This document shows, piece by piece, positions 8,011 through 16,558 of a stretch of 64,000 nucleotides of DNA. The DNA lies in NCBI GenBank assembly GCA_003343845.1, contig QAKK01000008.1, positions 11,381 to 75,380 on the forward strand, read 5' to 3'. How positions within the stretch are numbered: position 1 is the stretch's first letter; each line of letters begins with the position of its first letter. A program made the translations under genes and the position numbers. The notes under the pieces are model-generated. The model was not told where the DNA came from, searched no databases, and saw only the letters and a list, made by a program, of their open reading frames with translations. Origin of the DNA: Oscillospiraceae bacterium. GTDB taxonomy: Bacteria; Bacillota; Clostridia; Oscillospirales; CAG-272.

Positions 8011-10245
8011 ATGGAGGACGTCAAAGACGCAAAGGAAGAGGTCACCGGCACGGTTGAGTCGGTGGTCTATCGCAACGAGCAGAACGGCTATACCATCCTC
8101 GAGGTTTCCACCGACAAAAAGGAGCTAGTGACGGTCGTCGGCACGATGCCGTTTGTCAGCGAGGGCGAGAATATTACGGTGCGCGGCAGCTATGTCGTGC
8201 ACAGCGAATACGGCAGACAACTAAAGGCGGACAGCTTTGAGAAGCGGATTCCCGAGCAGCCGGACGCCATTCTGAAATACCTGTCCTCCGGGGTCATCAA
8301 GGGCATCGGACCGAAGACCGCCGAGAAGATCGTGGAGAAATACGGCGCGGACACCTTTGAGGTCATGAGCAACCATCCGGATTGGCTTGCCGATTTCAAG
8401 GGGATCTCGCCTCGCCGCGCGCTTGAGATCGGTGACGAGATCCGGCGGCAGATGGGCTTTTACCGCCTGTTTGATTTCTGCCGTGATGTCGTGCCGATGC
8501 ATGTGGCGCTGCGCATCTATCAGAATTATGGGGAGCGCGCGGTGGAACAGCTGCGCACCAATCCGTATGCGCTCTGCGGCAAAATTCGCGGCTTCAGCTT
8601 TACGGCGGCGGATCAGATTGCCATGGGTGCGGGCGGCGCGCCCGATGCGCGGGAGCGCGTGCTGGGGGCGACCGTGCGCGTGCTGGAACGCGCCTGTGAG
8701 ACCGGCGGGCACGCTTGCCTGCCGGTGAAGCAGGTTGTCATCGAGGTGGCGTCGCTGCTCGAGCTTGACCCGAAGGAGGTCGCGGAGCATGAGAAGGACT
8801 TCGTCCTTGAAAAGCAGATCGGTTATCTGCACCGCAAGGCGGATTCGCTGCTCTATATCAACCGCTTTTATGAGGCGGAACGCAGCATCGCAGGGCGGCT
8901 TCTGCAACTGGATCGCGCCTGCGTGCGCTACAGAGTCGAGGACATGGAGCCGCTTGTCAACCGCGCGATGCTGGAGAGCGGGCTGGAATATGCAGCCATG
9001 CAGCGCAAGGCGATCTTCGAGGCGGCATCGAGCGGCGTGCTGATCATTACCGGCGGTCCCGGCACGGGCAAAACAACCATCATCAAGGCGCTCATCCGCA
9101 TTTACGAAAGCATGGGCTGCGAGGTCGCGCTTGCCGCGCCGACCGGGCGCGCCGCCAAGCGCATGGCGGAATCCACCGCCTGCGAGGCGCGGACGATCCA
9201 CCGCCTGCTCGAGGTTGAATTCCGCGATGAGGCGGACGGCGACGAGGGGGCGACCTTTGCCCGCAACGAGCACAATCTGCTTGACGCGGACATCATCATC
9301 ATCGACGAGGCGTCCATGATCGACATGTTCCTGATGCAGGCGCTGCTTGCCGCCATCCGACCGGGCGCGCGCCTTGTCCTGCTCGGCGACTGCGATCAGC
9401 TGCCCAGCGTCGGCGCGGGGAATGTCCTGCACGATCTGATCAACAGCGGCTGCTTCAACATCGTGCGGCTGACCGAGATTTTTCGGCAGGGCAGCGAAAG
9501 CCTGATCGTCACCAACGCGCACCGCATCAACCGCGGCGAGATGCCGGTGACCGATGCGCGGGACAAAGACTTCTTCTTCATGAAACGGGAGGGCGGTGCG
9601 CTGATCTCCACGCTTGCCGAGGTCACGGCAAAACGCCTGCCCGCGACCTACGGCGTCAGCGCCTTTGATAAAATTCAGGTCATCACGCCCACGCGCAAGG
9701 GTGCGGCGGGCACCGAAACGCTCAATCAGCTGTTGCAGGCGGAGCTGAATCCGCCGGCAAAGGACAAGGCAGAGAAGAAGTTCCGCAATGTCGTCTTCCG
9801 CGAGGGGGACAAGGTGATGCAGATCCGCAACAATTACGACCTGACCTGGGACGAGGACGGCAAGGAGCGCTTCGGCATTTACAACGGGGACATCGGCGTG
9901 ATCGGGAAGATCTACGACCGCCAGTCCTATATGATGGTGAGCTTTGACGGGCGCGAGGTCAAGTACGGCTTTGATCTTCTGGAGGATCTCGAGCTTGCCT
10001 ATGCCATTACGGTACATAAGAGCCAGGGGAGTGAGTACCCCTTTGTTGTGATGCCGGTGACCGACTTCCCGCCGATGCTGATGACGCGGAATCTGCTGTA
10101 CACGGCGGTCACGCGCGCCAAGACCATGGCGGTGCTGATCGGGCGCGAGGACGCGCTCTCCCGCATGGTGGAAAACGACCGCGAAACCGTGCGCTACACG
10201 GGGCTTTGCGACATGCTGCAAAGCGCGGGGGAAAGCCATGTTTGA
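8011..10245 (+). CDS. recD2: RecD2-type ATP-dependent DNA helicase
   Basis: A 744-residue superfamily 1B helicase of the RecD2/YrrC type found in bacteria without RecBC partners for it. The N-terminal part (about 1-320) has the OB-like segment VTGTVESVVYRNEQNGYTILEV and helix-hairpin-helix repeats including SSGVIKGIGPKTAEKIVEKYG. Walker A is GGPGTGKTT at 348-356 and the DEAS box is at 432-435. GDCDQLPSVGAG, ITPTRKGAAGT and the C-terminal AITVHKSQGSEYP are later helicase motifs. Its role is DNA repair and recombination. The ATG at 8011 follows cggaggaagc. The end overlaps comF by 8 nt. Confidence 0.94.
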   Translation: MEDVKDAKEEVTGTVESVVYRNEQNGYTILEVSTDKKELVTVVGTMPFVSEGENITVRGSYVVHSEYGRQLKADSFEKRIPEQPDAILKYLSSGVIKGIGPKTAEKIVEKYGADTFEVMSNHPDWLADFKGISPRRALEIGDEIRRQMGFYRLFDFCRDVVPMHVALRIYQNYGERAVEQLRTNPYALCGKIRGFSFTAADQIAMGAGGAPDARERVLGATVRVLERACETGGHACLPVKQVVIEVASLLELDPKEVAEHEKDFVLEKQIGYLHRKADSLLYINRFYEAERSIAGRLLQLDRACVRYRVEDMEPLVNRAMLESGLEYAAMQRKAIFEAASSGVLIITGGPGTGKTTIIKALIRIYESMGCEVALAAPTGRAAKRMAESTACEARTIHRLLEVEFRDEADGDEGATFARNEHNLLDADIIIIDEASMIDMFLMQALLAAIRPGARLVLLGDCDQLPSVGAGNVLHDLINSGCFNIVRLTEIFRQGSESLIVTNAHRINRGEMPVTDARDKDFFFMKREGGALISTLAEVTAKRLPATYGVSAFDKIQVITPTRKGAAGTETLNQLLQAELNPPAKDKAEKKFRNVVFREGDKVMQIRNNYDLTWDEDGKERFGIYNGDIGVIGKIYDRQSYMMVSFDGREVKYGFDLLEDLELAYAITVHKSQGSEYPFVVMPVTDFPPMLMTRNLLYTAVTRAKTMAVLIGREDALSRMVENDRETVRYTGLCDMLQSAGESHV

Positions 10246-10966
10246 TCGATTGCTTGATCTTGTGTTTGTGCCGCGCTGCGTTGCTTGCGGCACACGGATG
10301 GAAAAGAACGGAGACGGCTTGTGCGATGCCTGTCGCCGCTCCTTTGAGCATGCAAAGGACGAATACTGCGATTTCTGCGGCATGACCGCCGTGCAGTGTC
10401 TCTGCATGCCGCAGAATCTGCTGCGCGCCGGCTGCCTGTCCTATCGCAAGCTGCTGTTTTACAAGTCGGACGGCACGCCGGTGCTGCATCGGCTGATCTA
10501 TGCGGTCAAGCGACGGAATACCGCGGCGGCGATGCGGTTTCTCGCCCGTGAGCTTGCGGCGAAGACCCGCGACATGGTTACGCCCGGGACGATCGTGACC
10601 TACGCGCCGCGCTCGGACGCCTCTTTCCGCAAGTACGGCTATGACCAGGCGCGGGAGCTGGCAAAGGTCTATGCAAAGGAGACCGGTGCTGCTTTTTGTG
10701 CATTACTGGTGCGCCGCGCAGGGCATGCAAAGACCGAGCAGAAGCTGCTGAACGCGCGCGGTCGTGCCGCCAATGTGCGCGGTGCTTTCCGCATGCGGCA
10801 CTTTGCCGATGTACGGGGCAGGCGCATCCTGCTGCTCGACGATGTGGTCACCAGCGGCGCAACGCTCGGCGAATGCGTGCGTGTGCTGACGGCGGCGGGA
10901 GCAGCCGAGGTGCACTGCGTCAGCCTTGCGCAAACTTATCGCAGGAATAAACACAAAAATGATTGA
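10238..10966 (+). CDS. comF: ComF family phosphoribosyltransferase-like protein
   Basis: A 242-residue ComFC-type protein. The N terminus has a four-cysteine zinc-ribbon pattern (CVACG, CDAC, then CDFCG and CLC) and the C-terminal half is a type I phosphoribosyltransferase fold with the signature RILLLDDVVTSGATLGEC. Members are needed for DNA uptake in naturally competent Bacillota, although the reaction is not settled. The ATG overlaps the recD2 stop by 8 nt, indicating translational coupling. It fits with dprA elsewhere in the window as competence or recombination machinery, but no uptake pilus genes are visible here. Confidence 0.88.
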   Translation: MFDRLLDLVFVPRCVACGTRMEKNGDGLCDACRRSFEHAKDEYCDFCGMTAVQCLCMPQNLLRAGCLSYRKLLFYKSDGTPVLHRLIYAVKRRNTAAAMRFLARELAAKTRDMVTPGTIVTYAPRSDASFRKYGYDQARELAKVYAKETGAAFCALLVRRAGHAKTEQKLLNARGRAANVRGAFRMRHFADVRGRRILLLDDVVTSGATLGECVRVLTAAGAAEVHCVSLAQTYRRNKHKND

Positions 10967-10991
10967 TTTTACCTGCCAAATAGTATATAAT
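10963..10991 (+). promoter_or_regulatory. Sigma-A promoter of mreB
   Basis: TTGATT at 10963-10968, a 17-nt spacer and a perfect TATAAT at 10986-10991, 43 nt upstream of the ATG. The -35 box overlaps the comF stop. Confidence 0.8.
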
Positions 10992-11033
10992 CAATGTGTA
11001 TAACTATGAAATGATGTACCGAAAGGATGTACG

Positions 11034-12014
11034 ATGAGTCGGGATATTGCGATTGACCTCGGTACGGCAACGGTACTGGTATATGTAAAAGGGCGGGGGA
11101 TCGTCCTCGAAGAGCCTTCGGTCGTGGCGATCGACAAGGTGACCGATCGGGTCATCTGCGTCGGGCGCGAGGCGCAGCAGATGCTCGGGCGGACGCCGCA
11201 GAACATCGATGTGGTGCGCCCCCTGCGCGACGGCGTGATCAGCCGCTATGACGTGACGCTGCAGATGCTCCGGCATTTTCTCGCCAAGTCCTGCGGGAAC
11301 ATGCTGATTCGCCCGCGCATGATGATTTGCATACCCAGTTCCATCACCGAAGTTGAAGAGCGCGCGGTTGTGGATGCCGCCAACCAGGCGGGCGCGCGCA
11401 AAACTTATCTGATAGAAGAACCCATGGCGGCGGCGATCGGCGCGGACATCGATGTTTCGATGCCGAACGGCAATCTGATCGTGGATATCGGCGGCGGCAC
11501 GACGGATGTCGCGCTGATCTCGCTGAACAACATTGTCGCCAGCGAGTCGATCAAGGTCGGCGGCGACAAGTTTGACGAGGCGATCGTCCGTTATGTCCGC
11601 CGGAAATACAGCGTCCTTGTCGGCGACCGCACCGCGGAAGAGATCAAGGTGCACATCGGGTCTGCCTGCCCGCGCCCGGAGGAGAAGTATATCAATGTCA
11701 AGGGCAGATGCCAGACGCAGGGACTGCCGAAGGCGATCCGCCTGTGCGCGTCCGAGATGACCGTGGCGCTGGACGAGCCGGTTTCCGCCATTATTGAGGC
11801 GGTCTGCTCGGTTGTGGAAAAAACGCCGCCGGAGCTGGTCGGCGACGTGCTTGCCAACGGTATCGTGATGACTGGCGGCGGCAGCCTGCTTTACGGGTTG
11901 GATCAGCGCATTGCAAAGGCGACCGGCATCCGCACGCGCATTGCCAAAAATCCCGTGCAGTGCGTTGCGCTCGGCACGGGTAAAAAGCTCGACGAGCTGT
12001 CGAGAATGTCATAA
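11034..12014 (+). CDS. mreB: MreB/Mbl-type actin-like cytoskeletal protein
   Basis: A 326-residue bacterial actin that guides lateral wall synthesis under the membrane. Motifs seen are DIAIDLGTATVLVYVKGRGI (phosphate 1; most relatives have TANTLVY), LIEEPMAAAIGA, VDIGGGTTDVALISL (phosphate 2) and GIVMTGGGSLLYGLD (adenosine loop). It has its own promoter and stands alone, without mreC or mreD beside it, as for Mbl-type copies in Bacillota. The ATG at 11034 follows aaggatg. Whether it is MreB or Mbl in function cannot be settled from sequence alone. Confidence 0.93.
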   Translation: MSRDIAIDLGTATVLVYVKGRGIVLEEPSVVAIDKVTDRVICVGREAQQMLGRTPQNIDVVRPLRDGVISRYDVTLQMLRHFLAKSCGNMLIRPRMMICIPSSITEVEERAVVDAANQAGARKTYLIEEPMAAAIGADIDVSMPNGNLIVDIGGGTTDVALISLNNIVASESIKVGGDKFDEAIVRYVRRKYSVLVGDRTAEEIKVHIGSACPRPEEKYINVKGRCQTQGLPKAIRLCASEMTVALDEPVSAIIEAVCSVVEKTPPELVGDVLANGIVMTGGGSLLYGLDQRIAKATGIRTRIAKNPVQCVALGTGKKLDELSRMS

Positions 12015-12023
12015 GAACGCAAA

Positions 12024-12055
12024 GAAGCGGGCGCGCGGAATGCCGCTTGCTTTTT
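12024..12055 (+). terminator. Weak terminator-like hairpin after mreB
   Basis: aagcgg (12024-12029) can pair with ccgctt (12044-12049) across a 14-nt loop, followed by gcttttt. The stem is short, and the pepD ribosome binding site (agggagg) lies just after it. Confidence 0.4.
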
Positions 12056-12072
12056 GCTGTAGGGAGGTACAT

Positions 12073-13503
12073 ATGGGGTCTGTATTTGAAAACCGCGAGC
12101 CGCATCGCGCACTGGAGCTGTTCGGCGAGCTTTCCGCCATTCCGCGTTCGTCGGGAAATGAGGGCGGCGCGGCAGACTGGCTGGAAGCCTTTGCAAAGAA
12201 AAATAATCTGAAATGCTACCGCGACGCGGCAAACAATGTGCTGCTGCGCTATGTGCCAGAGAAGGCGGAGGCAGAACCGCTTCTGCTGCAGGGGCACACC
12301 GATATGGTCTGCGTCAAGGAATCATGGTCAGACCACAATTTCGCAACCGATCCGCTGGAGCTGTTCGTCGATGAAAACGGCTGGCTCGGCGCAAAGGGCA
12401 CGACTCTCGGTGCGGATGACGGCATCGGCGTGACGCTTGCGCTTGCGCTGCTGGAAGAAAAGCCGCACCGTGTGCTGGAATGCCTCTTTACCACCTCGGA
12501 AGAAACCGGCATGGACGGCGCGGTTGCCTTTGACTATTCAAAGATTACCGCACGGCAGATGCTCAACCTCGATTCCGAGGATGAGAACGAAGCAATCGTC
12601 AGCTGCGCAGGCGGCTGTCATCTTAAAATTCATCGGACTTTTGGCAAGACGGCAGCAAGCGGCAGCGCGCTGCGCGTCCGTGTCGGCGGCTTTGCGGGCG
12701 GACATTCCGGCTCGGATATCCACCTCGGCAAGGTCAATGCCGCGCGCAGACTCGGCAAGCTGCTCACCAAGATCTGTGAGAAGTATGACTGCCGTCTGAT
12801 CCGTTTCGAGGGCGGCGAAAAGGATAACGCGATCCCGACCGACGCCTATGCGGAGTTGCTTATCGGCGAGGGTGCCGAGCCGGAGCTTGCCGAGCTGTTC
12901 AAGCGCGCGCAGAAGACGGTTACGGCTGCGGATGCGGAGGCAGAGATCAGTTTTGAACGTTACAGCTACAGCGGCGATGCGTTTGACACCCATGCCACAA
13001 AGCAGATCTGCAAGCTGATTGCCACCATTCCGAACGGCGTAGTTTCGCGCTATGAGCACATCGACCTTGTGAAGACTTCGCTCAATACCGGCGTTGTCCG
13101 CGCGGCGGACGGCGAATTTCTGCTGCACAGCATGATCCGTTCCTCCGACGATGCCGAGAAGGATCAGCTGACCGACGAGGTCTGCGCACTTGCCGCCGGT
13201 ATGGGTTTCTCTTACGAAAAGGATGGGCAGTATCCGTCCTGGGGCTATGCGGAGCATTCGCCCCTGCGTGAAATCTATATCGACGCCTACCGCAGGGTTT
13301 ACGGGCACGAGCCGCGCGTCTGCGGCATCCATGCGGGTCTGGAATGCGGCTTCATCAAATCGGCGATTCCGGATATGGACATTCTGTCGCTCGGACCGAC
13401 CATGCGGGACATCCATACGGTGAACGAGCGCCTGGACATGGATTCCTGCGCGCGTTTCATGCAGATGCTGCGCCTGATCGTACACGGACATGAAGCAAAG
13501 TAA
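12073..13503 (+). CDS. pepD: Aminoacyl-histidine dipeptidase (M20C, PepD)
   Basis: A 476-residue cytosolic zinc dipeptidase of family M20C. Metal-ligand motifs are QGHTDMVC (His, Asp), GADDGIG (bridging Asp), TSEETGMDGA (Glu pair) and NLDSED; the C-terminal GLECGFIK and HTVNERLD segments complete the active site and dimer domain. It cleaves dipeptides in peptide recycling. The ATG at 12073 follows agggagg by 5 nt; the frame stays open 54 codons upstream into mreB, but that part is not conserved in character. The next gene starts 14 nt before this stop. Confidence 0.94.
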   Translation: MGSVFENREPHRALELFGELSAIPRSSGNEGGAADWLEAFAKKNNLKCYRDAANNVLLRYVPEKAEAEPLLLQGHTDMVCVKESWSDHNFATDPLELFVDENGWLGAKGTTLGADDGIGVTLALALLEEKPHRVLECLFTTSEETGMDGAVAFDYSKITARQMLNLDSEDENEAIVSCAGGCHLKIHRTFGKTAASGSALRVRVGGFAGGHSGSDIHLGKVNAARRLGKLLTKICEKYDCRLIRFEGGEKDNAIPTDAYAELLIGEGAEPELAELFKRAQKTVTAADAEAEISFERYSYSGDAFDTHATKQICKLIATIPNGVVSRYEHIDLVKTSLNTGVVRAADGEFLLHSMIRSSDDAEKDQLTDEVCALAAGMGFSYEKDGQYPSWGYAEHSPLREIYIDAYRRVYGHEPRVCGIHAGLECGFIKSAIPDMDILSLGPTMRDIHTVNERLDMDSCARFMQMLRLIVHGHEAK

Positions 13504-14374
13504 ACGAAATCGAAAGTGGCTGATCGTCGCCGCGCTGTGCCTGCTCCTTGCAGCGGTCGCGGCGGCGATCTTCTTTGCGGCGGCGGACAGGTCGGCGCCG
13601 GACGACATACCGGCAGATGCGCAGGCGCAGATCGCCGTGCATTTTGTGGATGTCGGAGAGGGCGATTGCGCGATCGTCGAGACGCCGGACGGCAATATTC
13701 TCATTGATGCTGGGACAAAGCAGAGCGAGGCGGCGATCAGACGCTGCATCGACGACCTCGGCATCACGGCGTTTGCCTATGCCATCTTCACGCACCCGCA
13801 TGCCGACCATATCGGCAGTGCGGCGGCGCTTGTCGAAGCCTATCCGATAGACAGCGTCGTCATGCCGAACGCGGTCTCCACTTCAAAAACCTTTGAGAAG
13901 CTGGTTGCGGCGATTGAAGAGAAGGACTGCCGCGTCATCGAGGGAAAAGCAGGCAAGCATCTGACGCTCGGCGCGCTGACCATTGATCTGCTCGCACCCT
14001 GCAAAGCGTATGACGACCTCAACAACATGAGCGTTGTCGTCCTGCTGACCTACGGGAACGGTACTTTCCTGTTCACAGGCGATGCCGAGACGCTGTCGGA
14101 GACGGATATGCTGGAAAACGGTGTGCCGCCCTGCGACGTCCTCAAGGTCGGGCATCACGGCTCGTCGACCTCGTCGAGCGAGGCGTTCATCGAGGCGGTA
14201 TCGCCGCAGATCGCGGTCATTTCGGTCGGCGACGGCAATTCCTACGGACACCCGCATGCATCGACACTGGATCGTCTCGAGGCGCATGACGTGCAGATCT
14301 ACCGCACCGATCTCTGCGGCACGATCACGATCACCTGCGACGGCACACAGTTTGGAATTGAAACCGAAAAATAA
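13490..14374 (+). CDS. Membrane-anchored MBL-fold hydrolase, ComEC C-terminal-like
   Basis: A 294-residue protein. Residues 10-31 form an N-terminal membrane anchor after a Lys/Arg-rich start. The rest is a metallo-beta-lactamase fold: HFVDVGEGDCAIV, HPHADHIG (the HxHxDH metal motif), LFTGDAE and VGHHGS. The order and spacing match the hydrolase domain at the end of ComEC/Rec2, but the ComEC channel domain is absent. It is probably secreted and anchored, facing outside; the substrate, possibly nucleic acid or a phosphoester, is inferred. It overlaps pepD by 14 nt and ends in a strong terminator shared with spo0A. Confidence 0.88.
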   Translation: MKQSKRNRKWLIVAALCLLLAAVAAAIFFAAADRSAPDDIPADAQAQIAVHFVDVGEGDCAIVETPDGNILIDAGTKQSEAAIRRCIDDLGITAFAYAIFTHPHADHIGSAAALVEAYPIDSVVMPNAVSTSKTFEKLVAAIEEKDCRVIEGKAGKHLTLGALTIDLLAPCKAYDDLNNMSVVVLLTYGNGTFLFTGDAETLSETDMLENGVPPCDVLKVGHHGSSTSSSEAFIEAVSPQIAVISVGDGNSYGHPHASTLDRLEAHDVQIYRTDLCGTITITCDGTQFGIETEK

Positions 14375-14411
14375 GAGAAGGACGCACGATGTGCGTCCTT
14401 CTCTTATTTTT
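14371..14411. terminator. Bidirectional terminator between the MBL gene and spo0A
   Basis: A perfect 17-bp stem (14371-14387 with 14391-14407) and 3-nt loop, with ttttta on the plus side and ttttcgg on the minus side. It begins within the MBL-gene stop codon and lies 8 nt from the spo0A stop. Confidence 0.92.
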
Positions 14412-14418
14412 ATCTATC

Positions 14419-15219
14419 TTAAAACAGCTTGAGTTTAAGCCGCAGATTGTCTGCAATCATCGCGATGAATTCCGAGTTGGTCGGTTTGCCGCGGTTGTTC
14501 TGAATCGTGTAGCCGAAATAGGAGTTGAGCGTGTCCACGTCGCCGCGATCCCATGCAACCTCAATGGCATGGCGAATGGCGCGTTCCACGCGTGAGGTCG
14601 TGGTTGCGTATTTCTTCGCCACGGAGGGGTAGAGTACCTTGGTGACCGAGTTGATGATCTCACTGTCACTGATGGTCATCAGGATGGCGGTGCGCAGATA
14701 CTGATACCCTTTGATGTGCGCGGGAACGCCGATCTGATGGATGATCTGCGTGACCTGCGTTTCAAGGTCGAGATCGCTTTTGCCGCACGGCTCGGGTGTG
14801 ACGGTTGCCGTCGGCAGCGCGGCACGCGGCTTGTTGCGGCGGGCTGCAATGGCGTCGATATGTTCGATCATGCTGGAGTAGTTGTAGGGCTTCATCAGGC
14901 AAAGCTCTGCACCGAGGTTGGTTGCTTCAATGAACAGATTCTGATTCGGCACAGCCGAAACGAGGATAAAGGCGGTTGGCATATCCTTGCCGAAATCCAA
15001 CGTCCGCGCGTCCCGCAGAATGCCGATGCCGTCCAGCTTCGTCAGCCAGACGTCGATGATGGCAACATCCGGGTGGTTGCGGCTGATTTTCAGAAAAGCG
15101 TCTTCACCGTTCAGGGCAATATCTACATTCCGGTATCCGGCACGGAAGAGATTTTCCTTCAAAAAGTTTCTCTGTTCGACATTTTCATCGGCAATTAAAA
15201 TCTTGGTGTTGAGTTCCAT
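14419..15219 (-). CDS. spo0A: Sporulation master response regulator Spo0A
   Basis: A 266-residue transcription factor that starts endospore formation when phosphorylated. The receiver domain (1-125) has acidic residues D11/E12, phospho-acceptor D56 (IIDVWLTKLDG) and K110 (LMKPYN). The effector domain (about 150-266) carries the diagnostic IIHQIGVPAHIKGYQYLR and the recognition helix region SRVERAIRHAIEVAWDRG, almost invariant in Spo0A. It binds 0A boxes (TGTCGAA-like). It is monocistronic with its own sigma-A promoter and a shared terminator. This is the clearest sign that the organism belongs to an endospore-forming lineage. Confidence 0.97.
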   Translation of the reverse strand: MELNTKILIADENVEQRNFLKENLFRAGYRNVDIALNGEDAFLKISRNHPDVAIIDVWLTKLDGIGILRDARTLDFGKDMPTAFILVSAVPNQNLFIEATNLGAELCLMKPYNYSSMIEHIDAIAARRNKPRAALPTATVTPEPCGKSDLDLETQVTQIIHQIGVPAHIKGYQYLRTAILMTISDSEIINSVTKVLYPSVAKKYATTTSRVERAIRHAIEVAWDRGDVDTLNSYFGYTIQNNRGKPTNSEFIAMIADNLRLKLKLF

Positions 15220-15264
15220 GGCGCTTATGTGCTCCTTCTTCTTTTGTTTTGATTTTGTGATATT

Positions 15265-15293
15265 ATTTTACCATAAGATAGAAAATAATGCAA
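15265..15293 (-). promoter_or_regulatory. Sigma-A promoter of spo0A
   Basis: On the minus strand TTGCAT (15288-15293), a 17-nt spacer and TAAAAT (15265-15270), with an extended -10 TGG. It lies 45 nt upstream of the start. No sigma-H promoter or convincing 0A box was recognised beside it. Confidence 0.7.
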
Positions 15294-15383
15294 TACATAA
15301 TCATCCAAAATATGTAACAAAATTAGACGGTTAAATTTGGAGCATAATTACATAAAAATAGAAATTAACGTCGAGACAAACAG

Positions 15384-15409
15384 AAAAGCGGCAGAAGCTG
15401 CCGCTTTTT
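15384..15409 (-). terminator. Terminator of the lon-to-15424 run
   Basis: An 11-bp stem, aaaagcggcag with ctgccgctttt, and loop aag, 15 nt past the 15424 stop. The minus-strand tail is tttt. The plus-strand tail is also T-rich, so it may work both ways. Confidence 0.8.
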
Positions 15410-15423
15410 GAAAAGCTGAATTT

Positions 15424-15816
15424 TTAAGATTTGCAGTGCGAACATTTTCCGTCGAATTCGCCCGTCAGATCCATTTCCAGACGATTTTTGTCGATCTCAC
15501 GGAAGCCTACGGCACGGAGCAGGGAAGGGTCTCCGGCATCTGCCGCACAGCGCGCACGATGCACGCCGCACAGGTCGATGAAATTCAGCGTGCCGCGCGC
15601 AAGAATGAACATACCCTCATAGTCATTGACCCCTGCCGCGGCTTTCAGATCGAGCACATCGGCGCACCCAGCGCCGAGGCGGAACTGGCAGACACCGATC
15701 AGCGCCTCGTCCTCCCGCGCCGCATACGCCAGCGCGTCCGGATCGTAAACCGCGCCGCAGGCGGTGCAGACTTCTTCCTGTATCTTTTTATCTTCGATTG
15801 GTTTGACGATCAGCAT
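15424..15816 (-). CDS. GNAT-like protein with CxxC pairs at both ends
   Basis: A 130-residue protein. The central part (DEALIGVCQFRLG, AAAGVNDYEGMFILARGTLNFIDLCG, LLRAVGFREI) has the strand-helix pattern of a GNAT N-acetyltransferase, but I do not see a clear acetyl-CoA loop, so the fold is inferred. CTAC at residues 17-20 and CSHC at 125-128 could form one zinc site joining the two termini. The ATG follows gggggac. It is the last gene of the minus-strand run, 16 nt after rluB, and a terminator follows it. Substrate unknown. Confidence 0.7.
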   Translation of the reverse strand: MLIVKPIEDKKIQEEVCTACGAVYDPDALAYAAREDEALIGVCQFRLGAGCADVLDLKAAAGVNDYEGMFILARGTLNFIDLCGVHRARCAADAGDPSLLRAVGFREIDKNRLEMDLTGEFDGKCSHCKS

Positions 15817-15832
15817 ATGTATGTCCCCCGTT

Positions 15833-16558
15833 TCATTTGGTCTTCAGGCGGTTCAGATAGGCGATCTGTGCACGGTCGAGTACGCGCCATTTGCCGAGCG
15901 CCAGATTGTCCAGCTTGATTTCGCCGATCTGCACGCGGCAGAGGCGGCTGACGGCGAGATTTGCCTGTTCGCACATCTTGCGGATTTCGCGGTTGCGCCC
16001 CTCGTAGAGCGTGATGCGCAGCTTGCCGCCGCCCTCGTGCGTCTCAATGACCGAGACCTCCGCGCCCTGCGTTTCGTAGCCGTCGATCACCATCGGCGCA
16101 CGGAGAAGAGCGAGCTTTTCCTCGGTGATCTCGCCGCGTACCGACACATTGTAGACCTTGCCGACGGCGTGACGCGGATGGGTAAGCAGATTGGCAAGCT
16201 CACCGTCGTCGGTCATCAGGAGAAGTCCCTCGGAGTTGAGGTCAAGTCTGCCGATGGGATACACGCGGGAGCCGACACCGCGCACCAGCTCACTGACGCA
16301 TTTTCTGCCGCGGTCGTCCGACATGGAGGTCAGATAACCGCGCGGCTTGTGCAGCATGATGTAGACATGCTCGCCCGCGGGGTATTTCAGCGTTTTGCCG
16401 TTCCAGATCACTACGTCGGCGGCGGGATCGACCTTGTCGCCCACCGAGGCGACCGCGCCGTTCACCGTGACCTTGCCGGCGGCAATTTCGCTTTCAGCGG
16501 CGCGCCGCGACATGATCTTGCAGTCCGTGAAGTATTTTTGAAGTCGTATTTTTTCCAT
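15833..16558 (-). CDS. rluB: rRNA pseudouridine synthase, RsuA/RluB family
   Basis: A 241-residue enzyme that converts a uridine in rRNA to pseudouridine. An N-terminal S4 RNA-binding domain (RLQKYFTDCKIMSRRAAESEI) is followed by the catalytic domain with YPIGRLDLNSEGLLLMTDDG, whose Asp in GRLD is the nucleophile, and the C-terminal YEGRNREIRKMCE. The start at 16558 is chosen from acggag 7 nt upstream and the family start MEKIRLQKYF. This places the first 65 nt inside the end of dacF in another frame, an unusually long overlap that suggests coupled translation. RluB versus RsuA specificity is not resolved. Confidence 0.92.
   Translation of the reverse strand: MEKIRLQKYFTDCKIMSRRAAESEIAAGKVTVNGAVASVGDKVDPAADVVIWNGKTLKYPAGEHVYIMLHKPRGYLTSMSDDRGRKCVSELVRGVGSRVYPIGRLDLNSEGLLLMTDDGELANLLTHPRHAVGKVYNVSVRGEITEEKLALLRAPMVIDGYETQGAEVSVIETHEGGGKLRITLYEGRNREIRKMCEQANLAVSRLCRVQIGEIKLDNLALGKWRVLDRAQIAYLNRLKTK

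Noticed and set aside
15360..15383. 0A box near spo0A
   Set aside because: cgtcgagaca resembles a 0A box only weakly and sits about 70 nt upstream of the -35 box.
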